The notes: generated by a model not told the origin, from the sequence alone. A DNA stretch of 64,000 bases from Ascaphus truei (GCA_036426205.1 CM071570.1:2495997-2559996), one strand, 5' to 3'. Shown: positions 1 to 12,960, numbered from the stretch's first letter. A program made the numbers and translations.

Positions 1-448
1 AGGGAGACCTTTTGTTTTGAAATACTGTGGCATATTTTCCAGAATTTTAATTGCACAAGACCAAAGCATTGCTAATTATGTGATATCAATCTGACAGATG
101 TATTGTTTGATTTGAATAACTTTGCTTCTGTGACAAGAAGTTCTTCTAGTCTCGACTGTTAAGACATCAGGATATGTAAGCAGAAAGCAAGGTGTTCTGC
201 AAAGTGCGTCCTCGCTCGATCCAAGCAACTGCTGCTGCTAAAAAGGTCAGAGAAACACTGGAAGGGTTAAAGGCCATATTTGCCAATAAAGGGTACTCCA
301 TTACACGCCCTATTGTATGTCTTTATTTATATAGCGCCATTAATGTACATAACGCTTCACAGTAGTATTCAAGTGAATGGGTCTATAAAGCGCCGTATTT
401 AATAAGCAGTGTTAGTCCATAATACACTTTGTGATAGAAGACACTGTG
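1..448. other. No gene; old LINE/SINE 3' tail fragment
   Basis: No coding region is visible. At 316-366 is a stretch reading TTTATATAGCGCCATTAATG followed by GCTTCACAGTAGTA. It recurs almost word for word at 31880-31940 and more distantly at 14170-14220. On the minus strand it resembles the 3' end of CR1/L2-type LINEs or their SINEs (a 'gcgctatataaataaa' tail). Confidence 0.5.
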
Positions 449-1480
449 CAGGCCATTTACTTGCTCAAAACATCCAGGGGGAGCATGTGGGGAGATAAGA
501 GAACAATATATACAATTTAAGTGCAGACGTCTGGTGTTATATGGTATAAAAGCTATGTCTTGGCTCTTATGGTTGATCTACTCACAGGAGCAAGGTGTTA
601 TAATGAGCAGTTGGCAAATTGGGTTGCCACCCTTGAAGATATCTGTGGATGGTGCCCCCCTAACGATTCTCCGTCAGCAGAGTATATATAGAGAGAGGGA
701 AAAGACTACATAGTGCGATCAAAATGATATTTATATTTGAAAAACACAATAAAAATGCGCACTTACAATTTGAATAAAAGTTAAAAGCATATATCACAAT
801 AAGTGAATGGAGGATCTCCGAAACAGCTCACCGCCTCTTCAGGTCAGTCTGCTGGCTTCTGCTGCTCTGCGTCGGACCGGAGCTTCCTTCTCGGAGAAGG
901 AAGCTCCGGTCCAGGACGCAGAGCAGCAGAAGCCAGCAGAGGACTGGACATGAGGAGGCGGTGAGTGTTCGGGAGATCCTCCATTCACTTGTGATATATG
1001 CTTTTAACTTTTATTCAAATTGTAAGTGCGCATTTTATTGTGTTTTCAAATATAAAATATCATTTTGATCGCACTATGTAGTCTTTTCCCTCTCTCTATA
1101 TATACTCTGCTGACGGAGAATCGTTAGGGGGGGCACCATCCACAGATATTTCAAGGGTGGCAACCACAATTTGCCAACTGCTCATTATACACCTTGCTCC
1201 GTGAGTAGATCAACCATAAGAGCCAAGACATAGCTTTTATACCATTTAACACCAGACGTCTGCACTTAAATGTATATATTGTTCTCTTATCTCCCAACAT
1301 GCTCCCCCTGGATGTTTTGAGCAATACTTAACCCTTGGAACCCGTGACACAGGTCTCACCAGTGAGGTTTGAGCAAGGGGTTGGATTATATATCCTATCT
1401 GTACCACTTTTCTATTACATTCTATAATTTCATTCACGAAGCAGCGCCTGTTTTTTCACTCTTTTCAGGCCATTTACTTG
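449..1480. mobile_element. Palindromic PLE-type insertion with 15-bp target duplication
   Basis: An identical 15-mer, CAGGCCATTTACTTG, lies at 449-463 and 1466-1480. Between them is a near-perfect hairpin with arms of about 430 bases (about 459-892 and 894-1328) and essentially no loop (centre 893, CTTCTCGGAGAAG). A 137-base non-palindromic tail (1329-1465) carries GCAGCGCCTG close to its end. The layout matches other insertions here that carry hammerhead ribozyme or PLE endonuclease sequence, so it is assigned to the same group. No clear hammerhead core was found in this copy, so the class is inferred from architecture. Confidence 0.65.
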
Positions 1481-1527
1481 AACAGACGGTTAAGGGCCAT
1501 ATTTACCAAATCATGCTGGGAAGTGTC

Positions 1528-2163
1528 TAAGGCTTTGGTCCCGCTGCGGCCGGCGGCGCGCCACCAGCTGCTTGCCCCCGTTCTAGTTGCCCCCGCTGGC
1601 TCCTTCCGGCGTGGCTGACTGCGTGCTGTGACGCGTCAGCCAGACGGAGCTACAAGGAGCTTGTGATTTTGGCCAGTGTCGCGTCATGTGACATCCCAGC
1701 AGCCAATCAGATTCCCCCCCCGTTCTGATTTCCCCCTTCATCTCCGATCCCCGTTCCGATCCCCCCTCTGCACGATCCCCCTTCCGATTCCCCCCTGCTC
1801 CGATTTCCCCTCTCTGCCCGATCCCCGTTCCGATCCCCCCTCTGCACGATCCCCCTTACGATTCCCCCCCTTGCTCCGATTCACCTCCCCCCCGTGTGTA
1901 TTTGCGTGTGTCTGAGTGGAGGGGAGCAGGGAAGGAGCTGCGTGTGTGTGTGTGTGTGTGTCCTGGTTTTTTTTTTGTTACTTTGGCCGGCTCGGGAGGA
2001 GGGAGCAGTGATGCGCGAGAGGCAGAACCTTGACAGAATTTGTATCTCCCGCCCCCCTCTCGCTCCGGCTCCCTACAGACCGCATATCACGGTCTGTGCC
2101 TGTCAGCGCGCCGCCTGTCTGCAGTGCGGGCGCGCTGACTGAGGGAGCGGGGCCTTAGCCTAA
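1528..2163. mobile_element. PIF/Harbinger-like MITE, copy A
   Basis: The element starts GGCTTTGGTCCCGCT at 1531 and ends AGCGGGGCCTTAGCC at 2160, giving imperfect terminal inverted repeats. It is flanked on both sides by TAA (1528-1530, 2161-2163), the 3-bp duplication typical of PIF/Harbinger transposons. The right part (about 2040-2160) is the reverse complement of the left part of the element at 6932-7432, including the GCAGACAGGC segment. The interior is GC-rich with no transposase frame, so this is a non-autonomous copy. Confidence 0.65.
1717..1895 (+). repeat. C-rich tandem repeat, ~74-bp unit
   Basis: The word GATCCCCGTTCCGATCCCCC occurs twice about 74 bases apart, followed each time by CTCTGCACGATCCCCCTT. 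About 2.4 copies lie inside Harbinger MITE copy A. A short GT microsatellite follows at 1938-1960. Confidence 0.6.
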
Positions 2164-3768
2164 TAGAGCAGTACCTCCTACTAAATATAGCCCTAAATGC
2201 ACAATTATACCTTTTAGAAAGAAAATCTTACGCACCAAACAAATAAAAGATATCTGTGACCCCTGGGTGGTACTCAAGAAACAACGCCTCCCTTAAGTAC
2301 CTGGCATGGGACTATACTATTAAATAGTATGGGGGTGCTTAGTGTACCGAATATGCTTATTTGTTCTTCTTTGCCATGTGCAACTAAACAGGTCACCGAG
2401 GTTCATGCAACGCATTGGGGTAGCCATTCCAATCCAATACATGGTACATTTACGGATGCTGTGGTGACAAAGTGATGAGGACTATACACCCGAGAATCAG
2501 ATAACATAACACGTAATAATCATTCATTAACTTTCCAATGAAGAGTAGAGTATAGAAAGTAAAAGTATAAACTTTTGTATTCTAAGGTAGTCAGTCATTT
2601 TTCACTGGATTATAGCAAATCATATGCTTTGACATTTAAACAAACAGTGCCCCAATATCATCGGGACTGCAGTACGTTACCGATTACCCATAGCCATGCC
2701 ACAACCCAAGCATGGCCACAACTGAAAATCTTTAGAAATGTACCCAACATTGTAATGTTCCAAACTTAAATTAAAAAAAATAAAACAATCCAAGGAGCGT
2801 GTTAAAGCAGCCCGTTAAAAAAACGATCAATTGACGAAGATTCGGCTTGGGGGTTCACTAAATGGCTGTCAGTGCAGCAGAGGGGGACCAAAGATGCAAA
2901 GTTCTGTAGGGAAGATCATGTGACCAGGCAGTCACTAGATACAATTGGTGCACTGCTAGAGAGAGGGCAGGGCTCAAAAAGGGGTTTGCCCGAGTCTGTT
3001 TCAGAAGAGGAAGTGACTTTGTAAATGGTTGCTATAGAAACAAAAACAATAGTACAGAACTGATTTATTTAAACACATTTAGGATATAGCTTTAAAACAA
3101 AAGACCGGTCTTGCAGCAAGACTGTTGCAATACAAGACATGCTGATGAATGCGAAACTAAAATGAAACAGTGAGCTACATATGAGGCACTGCAAGTAGTT
3201 GTTTTGTTGTTTAACTGATACACTGAGCATCAATCTACAGTTGCATCTTCGTGTTTATGTATGAAGATGCGCATATCAATAACTGGAAACAGAAGCATAA
3301 TGGGATTGGGGTGTAATAATCCAGAGTCCTGGGACACATTGCATTGCAGAAGTCTCTTAATCTGGTAAACCTGGGGTGGCATTAAACCCCGTGACTCTCT
3401 TACATTAAAAAAAAACTAAATATGGGATGTTAAGTAAACTTTTAAGAATGATAAGAATGGTAAGAATAGACTTTGAAAATAAACTATCAAATATGTTAAA
3501 TTCTTCAGTTCATGCAAAGTCTGACATGTAGTTGCAATACTACTGTAAATAGTTCCAGCTGCCAAATCACATGAAATATACCCAAACTTCCACAACGGTG
3601 ATGATTTACTTGTTAATTGTAAAACCAATTCCGTAGACGATAGCAAGCAGTAAGGAGAATTTCACGTGACATTCAGAGGGTTTGCGTTGATGAGATCCCT
3701 GTATGCTTTGTACCTCTATCGGAGAAATACACGTGATCTGTGTGATAAAGTTCAAGTTTCTGGTAAAC
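2164..3768. other. No feature recognised
   Basis: Ordinary AT-rich sequence. The short reading frames here have no recognisable motif, and I see no repeat termini or RNA gene. Confidence 0.5.
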
Positions 3769-4597
3769 TGTTCAGTAAAAGTATGAAAAATATAAAAATG
3801 GAGAGAAACAATGAGCAGTAGCACACTTAAAGACGCTGTCACCTTTGTGAGAATGGTAACACTATAATATGTGGAAAAGAATTCGTGAGTTTTATTCCAA
3901 GTGTTTGTTTTTAAATGCTGGTTCATTAACTGTTGTATATAGCAGTTCTATGCTATGTTTTCATTTTTCTTTCCCACATATTATTGCTGAGAATTGTCCA
4001 TCCGGCAGAGGTGCAATTTTCTCATCTTCGACTCCATTGATGTGAGTTCTCTATTAACTATCATTCCCGGTGTAATCTAGGAGTACTATGGAGTAATAGG
4101 ATACATCTTAATTGATTGGGTTACACCTAGATTACTGATCCAGGCTGTAAAGGGTTAACTGCTTGGTGGTGGTGTGTGTATGTTTATGGTCATTTCCATC
4201 ACCATTTCTGGAGTGTTAGGGTGAAATTGCATCTAATGTTCCCATTCTCACAGAGGTGACAGCACCTGTAAGTAAGTGTGTTACGCCTCATTGTTTCTCT
4301 GCGTGTTTATATTTTTCATGCATTGTATTGAGCACGAGTGAAAGTTCCAGCGCCGAGAAGGACTCTCTCTGCAAAGACTGTGTCTATGGGACTTGGATAA
4401 TCCCAGAGGACTCACGGCTGCAGGACTTTGCCATCTAAGTGGATACTCAAACTTTTTTCTTGATATACCGGTATGACTTGATTTTATGTTTATGTTACAT
4501 TAGATTGTTTGTAAGCATTTTGTATATTTGATATATTTGATTTGTTATGGGGTATAGCGCTATAGTTGTGTAATTGCCAGCTTGTTCAGTAAAAGTA
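3769..4597. mobile_element. PLE-type insertion with 15-bp target duplication
   Basis: TGTTCAGTAAAAGTA is repeated exactly at 3769-3783 and 4583-4597. Inside, 3784-3860 and about 4238-4325 are inverted copies of one another (shared words include CATTGTTTCTCT and TTTATATTTTTCAT). The right-hand tail ends GTATAGCGCTATAGTTGTGT shortly before the duplication. This is the tail pattern (a GCGC motif, then a T/G-rich run) of the other PLE-type insertions. No ribozyme core was recognised. Confidence 0.6.
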
Positions 4598-6931
4598 GTT
4601 AACCCTGAATAAGAAGGGCTGTAGGGCCGAGTACCACTGTGTAATTCTTGTCCCCAATAGCATACAGCCACCTAAAAGGAGCACAGTCTAACCAGCGTAA
4701 ATGCATTGCCTACTAACAAGTAGTACCACAATGCTTGGGCTGCTAACTTCACTGCTAGATACTCAATCACCAACCAGGATTGTTCCTAGGTAGTAGTTTT
4801 CTATGTAAATACTTTCCTGGATGTTCCTCCGCATCTGCCGTCTGACACCCAAGCCTGCCCGTGAGGCATAAGTCTGTCATATACATTCCTTTATAAACTG
4901 TGTGCATTGCCAACGTTTTAATTCCTCACACACTTCTGACCACCTAACACGATTGGGGGCAACCTTCCCAGTGAGGTTGGTTAACGAGCTACAAGGTTTG
5001 AGAACTCAGGAATTCATTTTCTGCAATAACCTGCAAGCCCTAAAATGATCTCCCTTATTCTACCTTGTTTCTTTGTACTGGGTATAGATGACTCTCTTAC
5101 CGCCTTTACTTTTCACCTGATCATCATCCAAAGTACAACCCAAATACTTTTGGATTGGAGATACAACCCTTCTACTGTTTCTGACTTCCTGATGGACATT
5201 GGCGATTAGACGAGCCTTCTAATGGGAAACCAGTACTGGCCAGTTAAATAAACCCGCAGTCTCTGCAGCACAGGAAAGTGCAGAAAGTTTGACTAGCCTT
5301 TGCACACACAAGGGGTTAACCCTATCATGCCTGTTACCTTTATACACCCCCATCACAGGGGGTTATTCAATGTGAGCTGAAGCGGCCGATCAGACATTTA
5401 TTTTTATCCGATAATAGTCGATAAGCCAATTTTGGGGCAAATTGAATCAGGTCTCACAGTATGTCGTAAACTATTCTTTTAATGACAACGTTTACAGTAT
5501 TACCTCTTTAGCAACTACACGTTATCCAAACTATGCTATATGCTCGCGACATTTCTAGTGTCATGGGCACTGTTTCTATGTTAAAAATTCGGCAAGGGCC
5601 ACTATCTTATAGACTAAAACGGACCCCTAAGACCACACACATTTTGGGGGTTTTCGTAGACTTATCGAAGTCTGCTAGTTATCGCAGCAATGTGCATGGA
5701 GTTCGAAAATGATGTAACATTTTGCTGACATTCATAAAGAAAATGTATACAAATGTCTCCCCTTCATGCCAATTTGTATATAAATGCACATCCCCAATGT
5801 GAAAGGAGACAAACTCACACATCTCTGCATGTAACGCACAGGCCATTCACAGCTTGGGAAGATTATATGCTTTCCGGGTACCATGGTTTGAATGCAATGA
5901 ATCCACACAATGTGGCTGTTTAAAGGTCCCGAGTCCCAATAGAAAGTCCCAACGTCGTCCCTTGCTGCTTCAGATTAAAGGTCCTGTATCACGCGGGACA
6001 AACAGAACTGAAATAATAGCAGCACCTTTGAGGTAAGTATTTGGGGACGTAGGTGTCTCCGGAGCTGAAATTAACACTGTTCAGCACCGGAAACCGCCTG
6101 TCTTCCACCTAGGGGGTAATACACATACATACGCATTATTTATTTACTAAAATTACAAAATAAGGCACCATTATTACTCCTTATTAAATAGAGGCCTTAC
6201 TATTATTTTGTTTCCAGATACATATGAATCACTCTTCTGGCTATCAACTCCCTTATTTTTACATTACAGTATCACTTAAAATAATTCTGCATGCAAAGTT
6301 CAACACATTATCTACATTCGCAGTCTGAAAGCCAAGCAGTTCCGTTTGCAAATACCCAGCCTATATAAATCAATGCTTGCTTGCCCACAGGCCACCGCTT
6401 GGGAAATATGCAAGGTTTGAAGTAAATGATGTCTCAGGGTTTGATAAATATGCAAACGTGTAAAGAAAATCAGGCACAGAAGACAAGCGTTGCGCTCCCA
6501 TTTCTGATAAATAATGTTATTTATCACAGGCAACAGCTCCCTCATTAATTCGCTGTGAGTTCATATTGCAAATTACAGTGGCAACAAAACAAGTCTAAAT
6601 CACAAAAAAAATACATAGAATTGCCATTCAAGCAGTAAAACCCTCCTGCGAGTCCATTAAGCAAACGAAAATGGATGAGGTTTATTTTCATTCACACAGT
6701 AATTTTTCCAGAACAGAAATATGATCCCTTGTTATTAGCACACCAAACACAAGATTATTATTTTTTATCACCACCGAGGCCAGAGTAATTAATTTAAATA
6801 GCATTTTGGACAGTATGTGGAGGACTGCACTTAGGCCCAGCCCCACAGTGCCCCGTTAAGTGTAAACGGGTATCTACAAAGCTTAGTAACTCCGTGTTAA
6901 GTGCTGTTTTTAGCTGTAACGAGCCCTTGCG
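4598..6931. other. No feature recognised
   Basis: About 2.3 kb of unique-looking sequence. No coding motif, tandem repeat or transposon end is visible. Confidence 0.45.
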
Positions 6932-7432
6932 TTAGGCTAAGGCCCCGCTCCCTCAGTCAGCGCGCCCGCACTGCAGACAGGCAGGGTGCTGACAGACACA
7001 GACCGCGATATGCGGTCTGTAGGGAGCGGGGCGGGAGTGGGGGCGTGGTTTGAGCGGAGCGGGTTCCACGCTGCCGCTGAGTGCGCTTGGTGTGCCGATT
7101 TCAGTTAAAATCAATCTGTACGGCCACACTCACATGGCGCTCGTGAGCGTGCACGTACGCTCTCCCAAGCCAGGCGCTTGGGGAGACAGAGAAAATTATT
7201 TTCAAGCGCGCTAAAGGGTCACTTGACCTTTCAGCAACCAATCAGCGCCAGTGAATGCACAAGAGCACACACACACACAGAAACAGCCCTGATCCAGCCA
7301 ATGACACGCCCCCGGCCATGCCCCCCCCCCCCGCAAAATTCTGCAGGACAGTCTGCACTCATGCTTGGAGAGTTGGTGAGGTCACCACTCTCAAGCTTGA
7401 GCGTGCTCAGCGGCAGAGTGGCCGCAGCCTTA
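6932..7432. mobile_element. PIF/Harbinger-like MITE, copy B
   Basis: TTA flanks at 6932-6934 and 7430-7432 bracket an element that starts GGCTAAGGCCCCGCT and ends GAGTGGCCGCAGCC, giving imperfect inverted ends. Its first ~120 bases are the reverse complement of the right part of the MITE at 1528-2163. It contains a CA microsatellite (about 7267-7280) and a C homopolymer near 7321. No transposase is encoded. Confidence 0.65.
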
Positions 7433-7834
7433 TGTCTGACAGCCTTGCATTAGACTGTTCCGGTTCTATACAAGCAGCTACTGATTCAGTGTAATTTGTG
7501 TTAGAGAGGCTTCTGGGACCACAGGAGGCCCAAACACACGCAGACCTGTGACACAGATCATTATCCTGGATACCAGAGGAGCAGAATCTTAGACAAGTAA
7601 TATATGATCAGCGGGTAACACTATTCTGCAACTTCTGGCCTAGGAAAACACTCCACTAGAGCCTGTTTGAGGTCACTTGGTAAAATGAATAGCACTTCAG
7701 ATAGACGATGGAGCAAAATTAATCTCTTGTAGTTGGACATATGACTTGCAAAGAAAGAACATACCATACACATTCATGCATAGTAAGTACCAAAACAAAG
7801 TGCAAATCTGCATAGCTGATGGATTCCACCATCG
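7433..7834. other. No feature recognised
   Basis: Short spacer between a MITE and the next insertion. No coding or repeat motif is visible. Confidence 0.45.
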
Positions 7835-8644
7835 CCCTTGCAAAATGCAGGTACTTTTATTTGCTTCCAGCCAGAAGGAGAAATGGTCAAGTAAAAACAA
7901 TGTTTATTTAAGGCTTTAGAGTGGGATATAAAAAAATATGTAAACGGAATACAAAAATGATTATAAGTGATGTCCCCTCACCATATACCAAAACCAGGTA
8001 TTATCCCCTTATAACACATAGTTTACCCCTGCGGGAGCATGGATAGATAGCGGTTATGAGCTAAACAAATGCTTTGTCATGACATAGGGATTCCGGTCTC
8101 ACTTCCGGACAGCTCAAGTATCCTCCCTGGACTGCACACTTCCACTCCACGAAATAAACTGCAATAAAGACTTTATATACACAAACACACATTTACACCA
8201 ATCATTATCCATACATTTTCTGAATGCGTGTAGATCAGATCATCGCTCTAATCTATCAGTAATCTCAAAATCATACACTTATAAATAGGGAATAAGAAAG
8301 AAAAGGTGATAATAGTATATAATCTTACACCGATATATACACTTTCGCATCACTAGAAACAGTCATAATAACCAATTACAGTAACTGACATGGGAACACA
8401 CGCATTCACATAAATTAATGCAAATCATTCAAACCATACAGATCTAGGGCTGATAATCTATGGATCCACAAGCACTCTATCTGTATCCGCCAATATTTTC
8501 ATGAATGGAGACTATTCTACCTGGTCATGTATTTTGATGCAAAGAAAAAATAAATAAATCGGACCATGCAAAACATAACTGGGTATTTGCTATGGAGTAC
8601 TGTTTGTGGTCCGTAAGCATTTAACCCTTGCAAAATGCAGGTAC
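7835..8644 (-). mobile_element. Retro-insertion with 20-bp target duplication, probably PLE-type
   Basis: The 20-mer CCCTTGCAAAATGCAGGTAC occurs exactly at 7835-7854 and 8625-8644. The 770-base insert starts TTTTATTTGC, which on the minus strand is an A-rich 3' end. A minus-strand AATAAA-like context (CTTAAATAAACATTG) lies upstream of that end. No reading frame or clear hammerhead core is visible. The exact long duplication supports retrotransposition. Assignment to the PLE group rather than a LINE or SINE is a guess. Confidence 0.55.
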
Positions 8645-8764
8645 ATATATTTTCTGCTTGACTATAACACGCGAGTCCTGCTTCCTTTGTGATGTAGAAA
8701 TAAGCCATAATGTAAATACTGTAGATGGACAAAGGCACACGAATTTTAATTAAAAAAAAAAAAA

Positions 8765-8852
8765 ATTTGTGCCATAAACAACGTTTCGGCTCGCAGGCCT
8801 TTCTCAACTTGAGACAGGCCAGTGGGCCGAAACGTTGTTTATGGCACAATAA
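8765..8852. ncRNA. Paired hammerhead-like remnants in a hairpin
   Basis: Each arm, read toward its outside, gives GAGAAAGGC or GAGACAGGCC, then a short loop, then GCCGAAACGTTGTTT. GGC/GCC can form stem II, and GAAAC followed by a small loop and GTT matches the second half of a hammerhead core. The first core box (CTGANGA) is degraded to about TTGAGA, so activity is unlikely. Confidence 0.35.
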
Positions 8853-8975
8853 ATTCTTTTTTCATTCAAATCCGTGTGCCCTTGTCCCTCTATTTACATT
8901 GGATACCCTGGTCGAAATACAGGTCTTCCCTAGGACTGAAGGAGCACCGGTAAATATATCCTTTCTTTATCTGAT

Positions 8976-9571
8976 ATTCTGGCGTGCAGTTGCAGCTTTG
9001 TGGAGCGCAGGTTTCACCATATATAAAAAACAAAGAAATACTACAATAGTGTAATAAGTTCCAAAATTGTGTGACTTCTAGGTATCAGCCAAAAAAGGGG
9101 ACTCACACTTTCCCAGCAAATAGATAGCAGTTTCTACACTGGTGTAGTCTTAGATGTCTTTAATCTCAGGTGAATAACAGGGGTCTCTGCATTGTGTTCC
9201 TCAATAGAACAAAGATAACGATTAAGTGCAACATTGTTTGTTCAATAGGAATATGTATTAGAACAAATGGTATTACACTTACATTTGTATCATTAGGCAT
9301 GGATACATAAAAATTAAAGTTGAGTGGCTTGCTTGGATCTTCCGTCCTTCACAGTCTGCACTTCTGATTAGAAGAGAATTGGACCTTCTCTACATAGGGT
9401 TGAGCTGCGACTTTTTCACCTTATTCACTAAATTTTACATAATTTATCACTATTTAAGTTCTATTAGTGTACTGTATACACTTTTTAGTGATTATATATA
9501 GTTATCACTGTTTTCACACTCTGTATAGGAGCACCAAATAACCACTTTTTTTTGCACATTCTGGAGTGCAG
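8976..9571. mobile_element. Nested PLE-type insertion with 14-bp target duplication
   Basis: ATTCTGGCGTGCAG (8976-8989) and ATTCTGGAGTGCAG (9558-9571) differ at one base and flank a 568-base insert. The insert ends GGAGCACCAAATAACCAC plus a T run and GCAC, the same style of tail as its host element. It lies within the tail of the 8696-9607 insertion and is therefore younger than it. Confidence 0.55.
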
Positions 9572-9607
9572 CAAGAATTCACCATTTTTTTCAGAAATAA
9601 GCCATAA

Positions 9608-12600
9608 ACCATGCTTGCTACAGATGTAGGTGTTCTTGAATCCGGTAGCACACAGCAGCGGGTGAAATAAAGCATTAGCCCCGTCCATTTTTCACGCGTG
9701 GTTAATTGCTACACAATGGTGTCTGCTCCCGCTGGCACACTGCGTGTCCCATGACAAATACAGCTGCACTGTATGTTTTGTGACAACAGGAGACTTAGAA
9801 CCGACATCTTACACTGGTTTCCGTGCATTGATGAACTAATGTACTGTAGTCTGTTAAAGAATCTACTCGGTTCTGAAGTAAACATACAATACGTAGGGTT
9901 CCACATATTTTGAGCGAAAAGTGGCCCAGCTCTAAAGTGTTAAAGTAGTTGCCATTGTGTAAAACACCACAAGTGTTGAAGACACAAATAGCAGCAAGAA
10001 TAGACCAAGCTAAATTAGCCTAACACCAAGAGCTAATTTAACTGTCACATCAGGTCCTTTGTCACATCATTTAAATAACCATGTCTGAAGTGTCAAATCT
10101 CTCTGCCTATGTACTTCAGGGCATGACTCAAACTGCTGTATGCAAAACCCTGCAGTACAATCAAAGTAATACAGTGTCACAGGAAAACTTGTAATCTTGT
10201 CATTATGTACGTGTATGTGCGACTTGCGGTTTTGTAATTACTCCCAGTGTATTGGGGTGTTGAGGATATTATTCTCCAAGCACTGATGTATGGTTGTAAG
10301 TCTCACTTTTCTGATATCATTCCAAATGATGTTGCTCTTTGGAAACACAGCAGATTGCTTAAAGCAGCAAAACATTAAAAATCTTGTATGTTTTAAACAT
10401 TTTTTTTAATAAGTTTTGTTAAACTCTCACTACAATTTTTTCCCCCGTGGCGGCTGCAGAACCCTTGAGGGGTGTCCGTGGACCGCGGTTGAAAAGGACT
10501 TATTTAGAAAGTCATATCCACTTCCTCTTTTGAAATAGGCTCGGACAAACACCTGTTCGAGCTCTGCACTTTAGCAACAAAGTATCACGAACAGACCTGT
10601 TGCTGTGTTCCAAACAGTAGATTGTCTATCACTCTGAAAGCTGTAATAATAATGTGTTACACTTTGTAATATAATGTTACATAGCAGCACACAACTTATA
10701 ACAGGAGCACCACATGATTGCCAGTTTAGGTAAGAATGAATTATACATTGTCACAGGCTTTACATAGAAGAATAAGAGGGGGCAAAGGGTTCATGTAGTA
10801 TTGCTGCTTTTAATGTACATTATAACATAATTGCCTATTGATTTTTTTCCAGCCAATGAAAAACAACTTATTTGCTGATAAAGACAAAAAGAGTCACTTC
10901 CCCGATGAGAAAATACAAGCTATACAGCATTGTTTACATGTACCAATGAATTACAACGCTAAAGCTGTGTAATTGCTGCACTCACAAATACAATGCTCTG
11001 CAATATACATTATACATAGGGTATTGTGACACTACTAATGTATTTTTGGTTCATCATGTGACTTGCATTGTCAATTTTATATTAGGCAGCCCGAGACAGA
11101 AATGAGAGCCTGCTAAACAAATCACATAGAACAAGAGTCTGAGGACATTTATTCAGAAGTGCCATGAAGGATAAACTGCATTGCACACTCGTTAAGCTTA
11201 TCACCAAATACCTAAATGGCAAGATGGGGCGAGTGTTAAAGAAATTGGAAACAAAGGATGTCTTTTCCTTGGGAGCTCGTAAACACATCACATCAAATAT
11301 CCTATTTTCCAAATCATTACAATCTGCAGGATTAATAAACTCACAACAAAAAATAAGTAGTTCACCTGCAAGTAGCTTCCAAATTCTTCTTTTTCCCCAT
11401 AGGTCAAAGTTCTGCACGACCAGACGGTGTACACAACCCCACAGTAGTAAATATATTTCTCTGCCACTGCTTTATGCTACTTAGGAAATCTTTTGCTTGG
11501 TCCCTTTGCTTTCCGTATGGCATGACCCTCTTGCTGCTTTCACTCTCTCATACAACACACGCAGTTTCTTTGAGGTCTAGAAAGACGGGTAAATAATTCA
11601 TAAGAAACCCATCCCTGGGGTTGCCCATAACCTACAAATCCTCTAGTTCGGATCACTCAGTAACTTGGCAGGGTTGTTGTTTCCAACATCTCACCTCTCC
11701 TTACATTAACACTGCGTTCATATACTTGTGATTACAAAGTCTGACCGTTTAGATAATATTTTACAGACTGCTGTAGATGCCAAAGGTTCCCATCTCCCTA
11801 CAATTTATTTGTATTCAAGTTTCATAGCAAAGAGACCACACTGACATAATTAGTGTTGTAGTTTCAGCTGTTCTATATATGCATCCATACTGTAAACGTG
11901 CATGGTGGTGTTTTCCTGCCCTTGTGCTATTCCTATAATATCAGACATTCTGCCCTTTTGTGGAGCTGATGGTGGGGATAAGGGAAAGAGCAGTTGTAGG
12001 ATTTGTCGTATTCAAAATGTCTAACACAACCAATGACCGTTGTGCTTGGACACACAATACTGTGGGTAAGTAGTGCAGATACTTTAAAGGTATCAGGAAA
12101 AACATACTTCTGTCTTCTTCGTATGACCTTTATACTGTAACTATCGACTCACTCCAACTGTTCAGGTAAGTTGCAGTTTGCTTCTCCAAATACAAATATT
12201 GTAGCAAGACTACCAATCCAAGAAAAAGCCACACAGTGGGACACAACTGACCTCAAACATTTGAGTTAATGGACTGGCATGCCATCTTGGCAATTGAATT
12301 GTTTGTCTCCTGGAGCTCTGGGGGCCATGTAGACTGAAGTATCTGCAGTATCTTGACAGGATTAAATTGCACAGTAAAATCACAATGGACTAATATAGAC
12401 AATATGCAGATATAACTTATTTGTGGACTTGAAATGTATATAATCTATGCACATTCAATATTTACGTTGATCTAACTATAGGAGTTACGTGATGAAGGAA
12501 TGTGCTTCAGTATTTGGGGAAGAACCTGCACTGAATTGTAAGGGTTCCCGACAGTAAGGGCGTTAACGCCCCAAACTCCCATGCTGCTTTAAGTGCTGCC

Positions 12601-12960
12601 TCCTCAGCAGAGACATACCATTTATTTGACGACATGTCAGATCGATACCTTAACGCAAACTTGGCAGCGTCTGATTACATTACAGTATGTCAAAACTCCT
12701 TAAGCAATTAATGAAGTTTGCAGCTATATAAAAAAAGAAAGCTGTATATCTAAAGGCGTGCCAGCTTTCCTTCTCTTTTGGTAAAGCTAGAAGGGTACTG
12801 AGAGATGGACATTTTAACTACAGACAACAAATGTCTAATCTAATTGTTGGTACTTGGGAGACAGGAAGATGAAAGTGACTTGATCTGGGTCAAATAAGGC
12901 TGGCGGCTCCCAGCAGAGTTCTAACTACAAGGACACAAGTCACACTAACTGATTTGTATG
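9608..12960. other. Unique-looking DNA, no gene recognised
   Basis: About 3.3 kb without a recognisable gene. A degraded hAT-like scrap (GCAGAACCCTTGAGGGGTGT) lies near 10454-10475. Overlapping frames of 106 and 111 codons on opposite strands at 11082-11484 resemble no family I know and have no splice-flanked structure. Confidence 0.45.

Larger units (their letters stand above)
8696..9607. mobile_element. PLE-type hairpin insertion with 15-bp target duplication
   Basis: AGAAATAAGCCATAA is repeated exactly at 8696-8710 and 9593-9607. The left part is an imperfect hairpin (about 8720-8895, centre near 8808) in which both arms read outward to GCCGAAACGTTG. The right tail contains GGAGCACCGG and is interrupted by a second, nested insertion (8990-9557). 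Confidence 0.65.

Noticed and set aside
840..1000. A hammerhead at the centre of the first palindrome
   Set aside because: CTGAAGA (minus) and GAAAC (plus) can be found, but on opposite strands and in the wrong order, and no stem II forms between them.
11082..11484. Overlapping 111- and 106-codon frames on opposite strands as a gene
   Set aside because: No recognisable motif, no splice context and no reason to prefer either strand.
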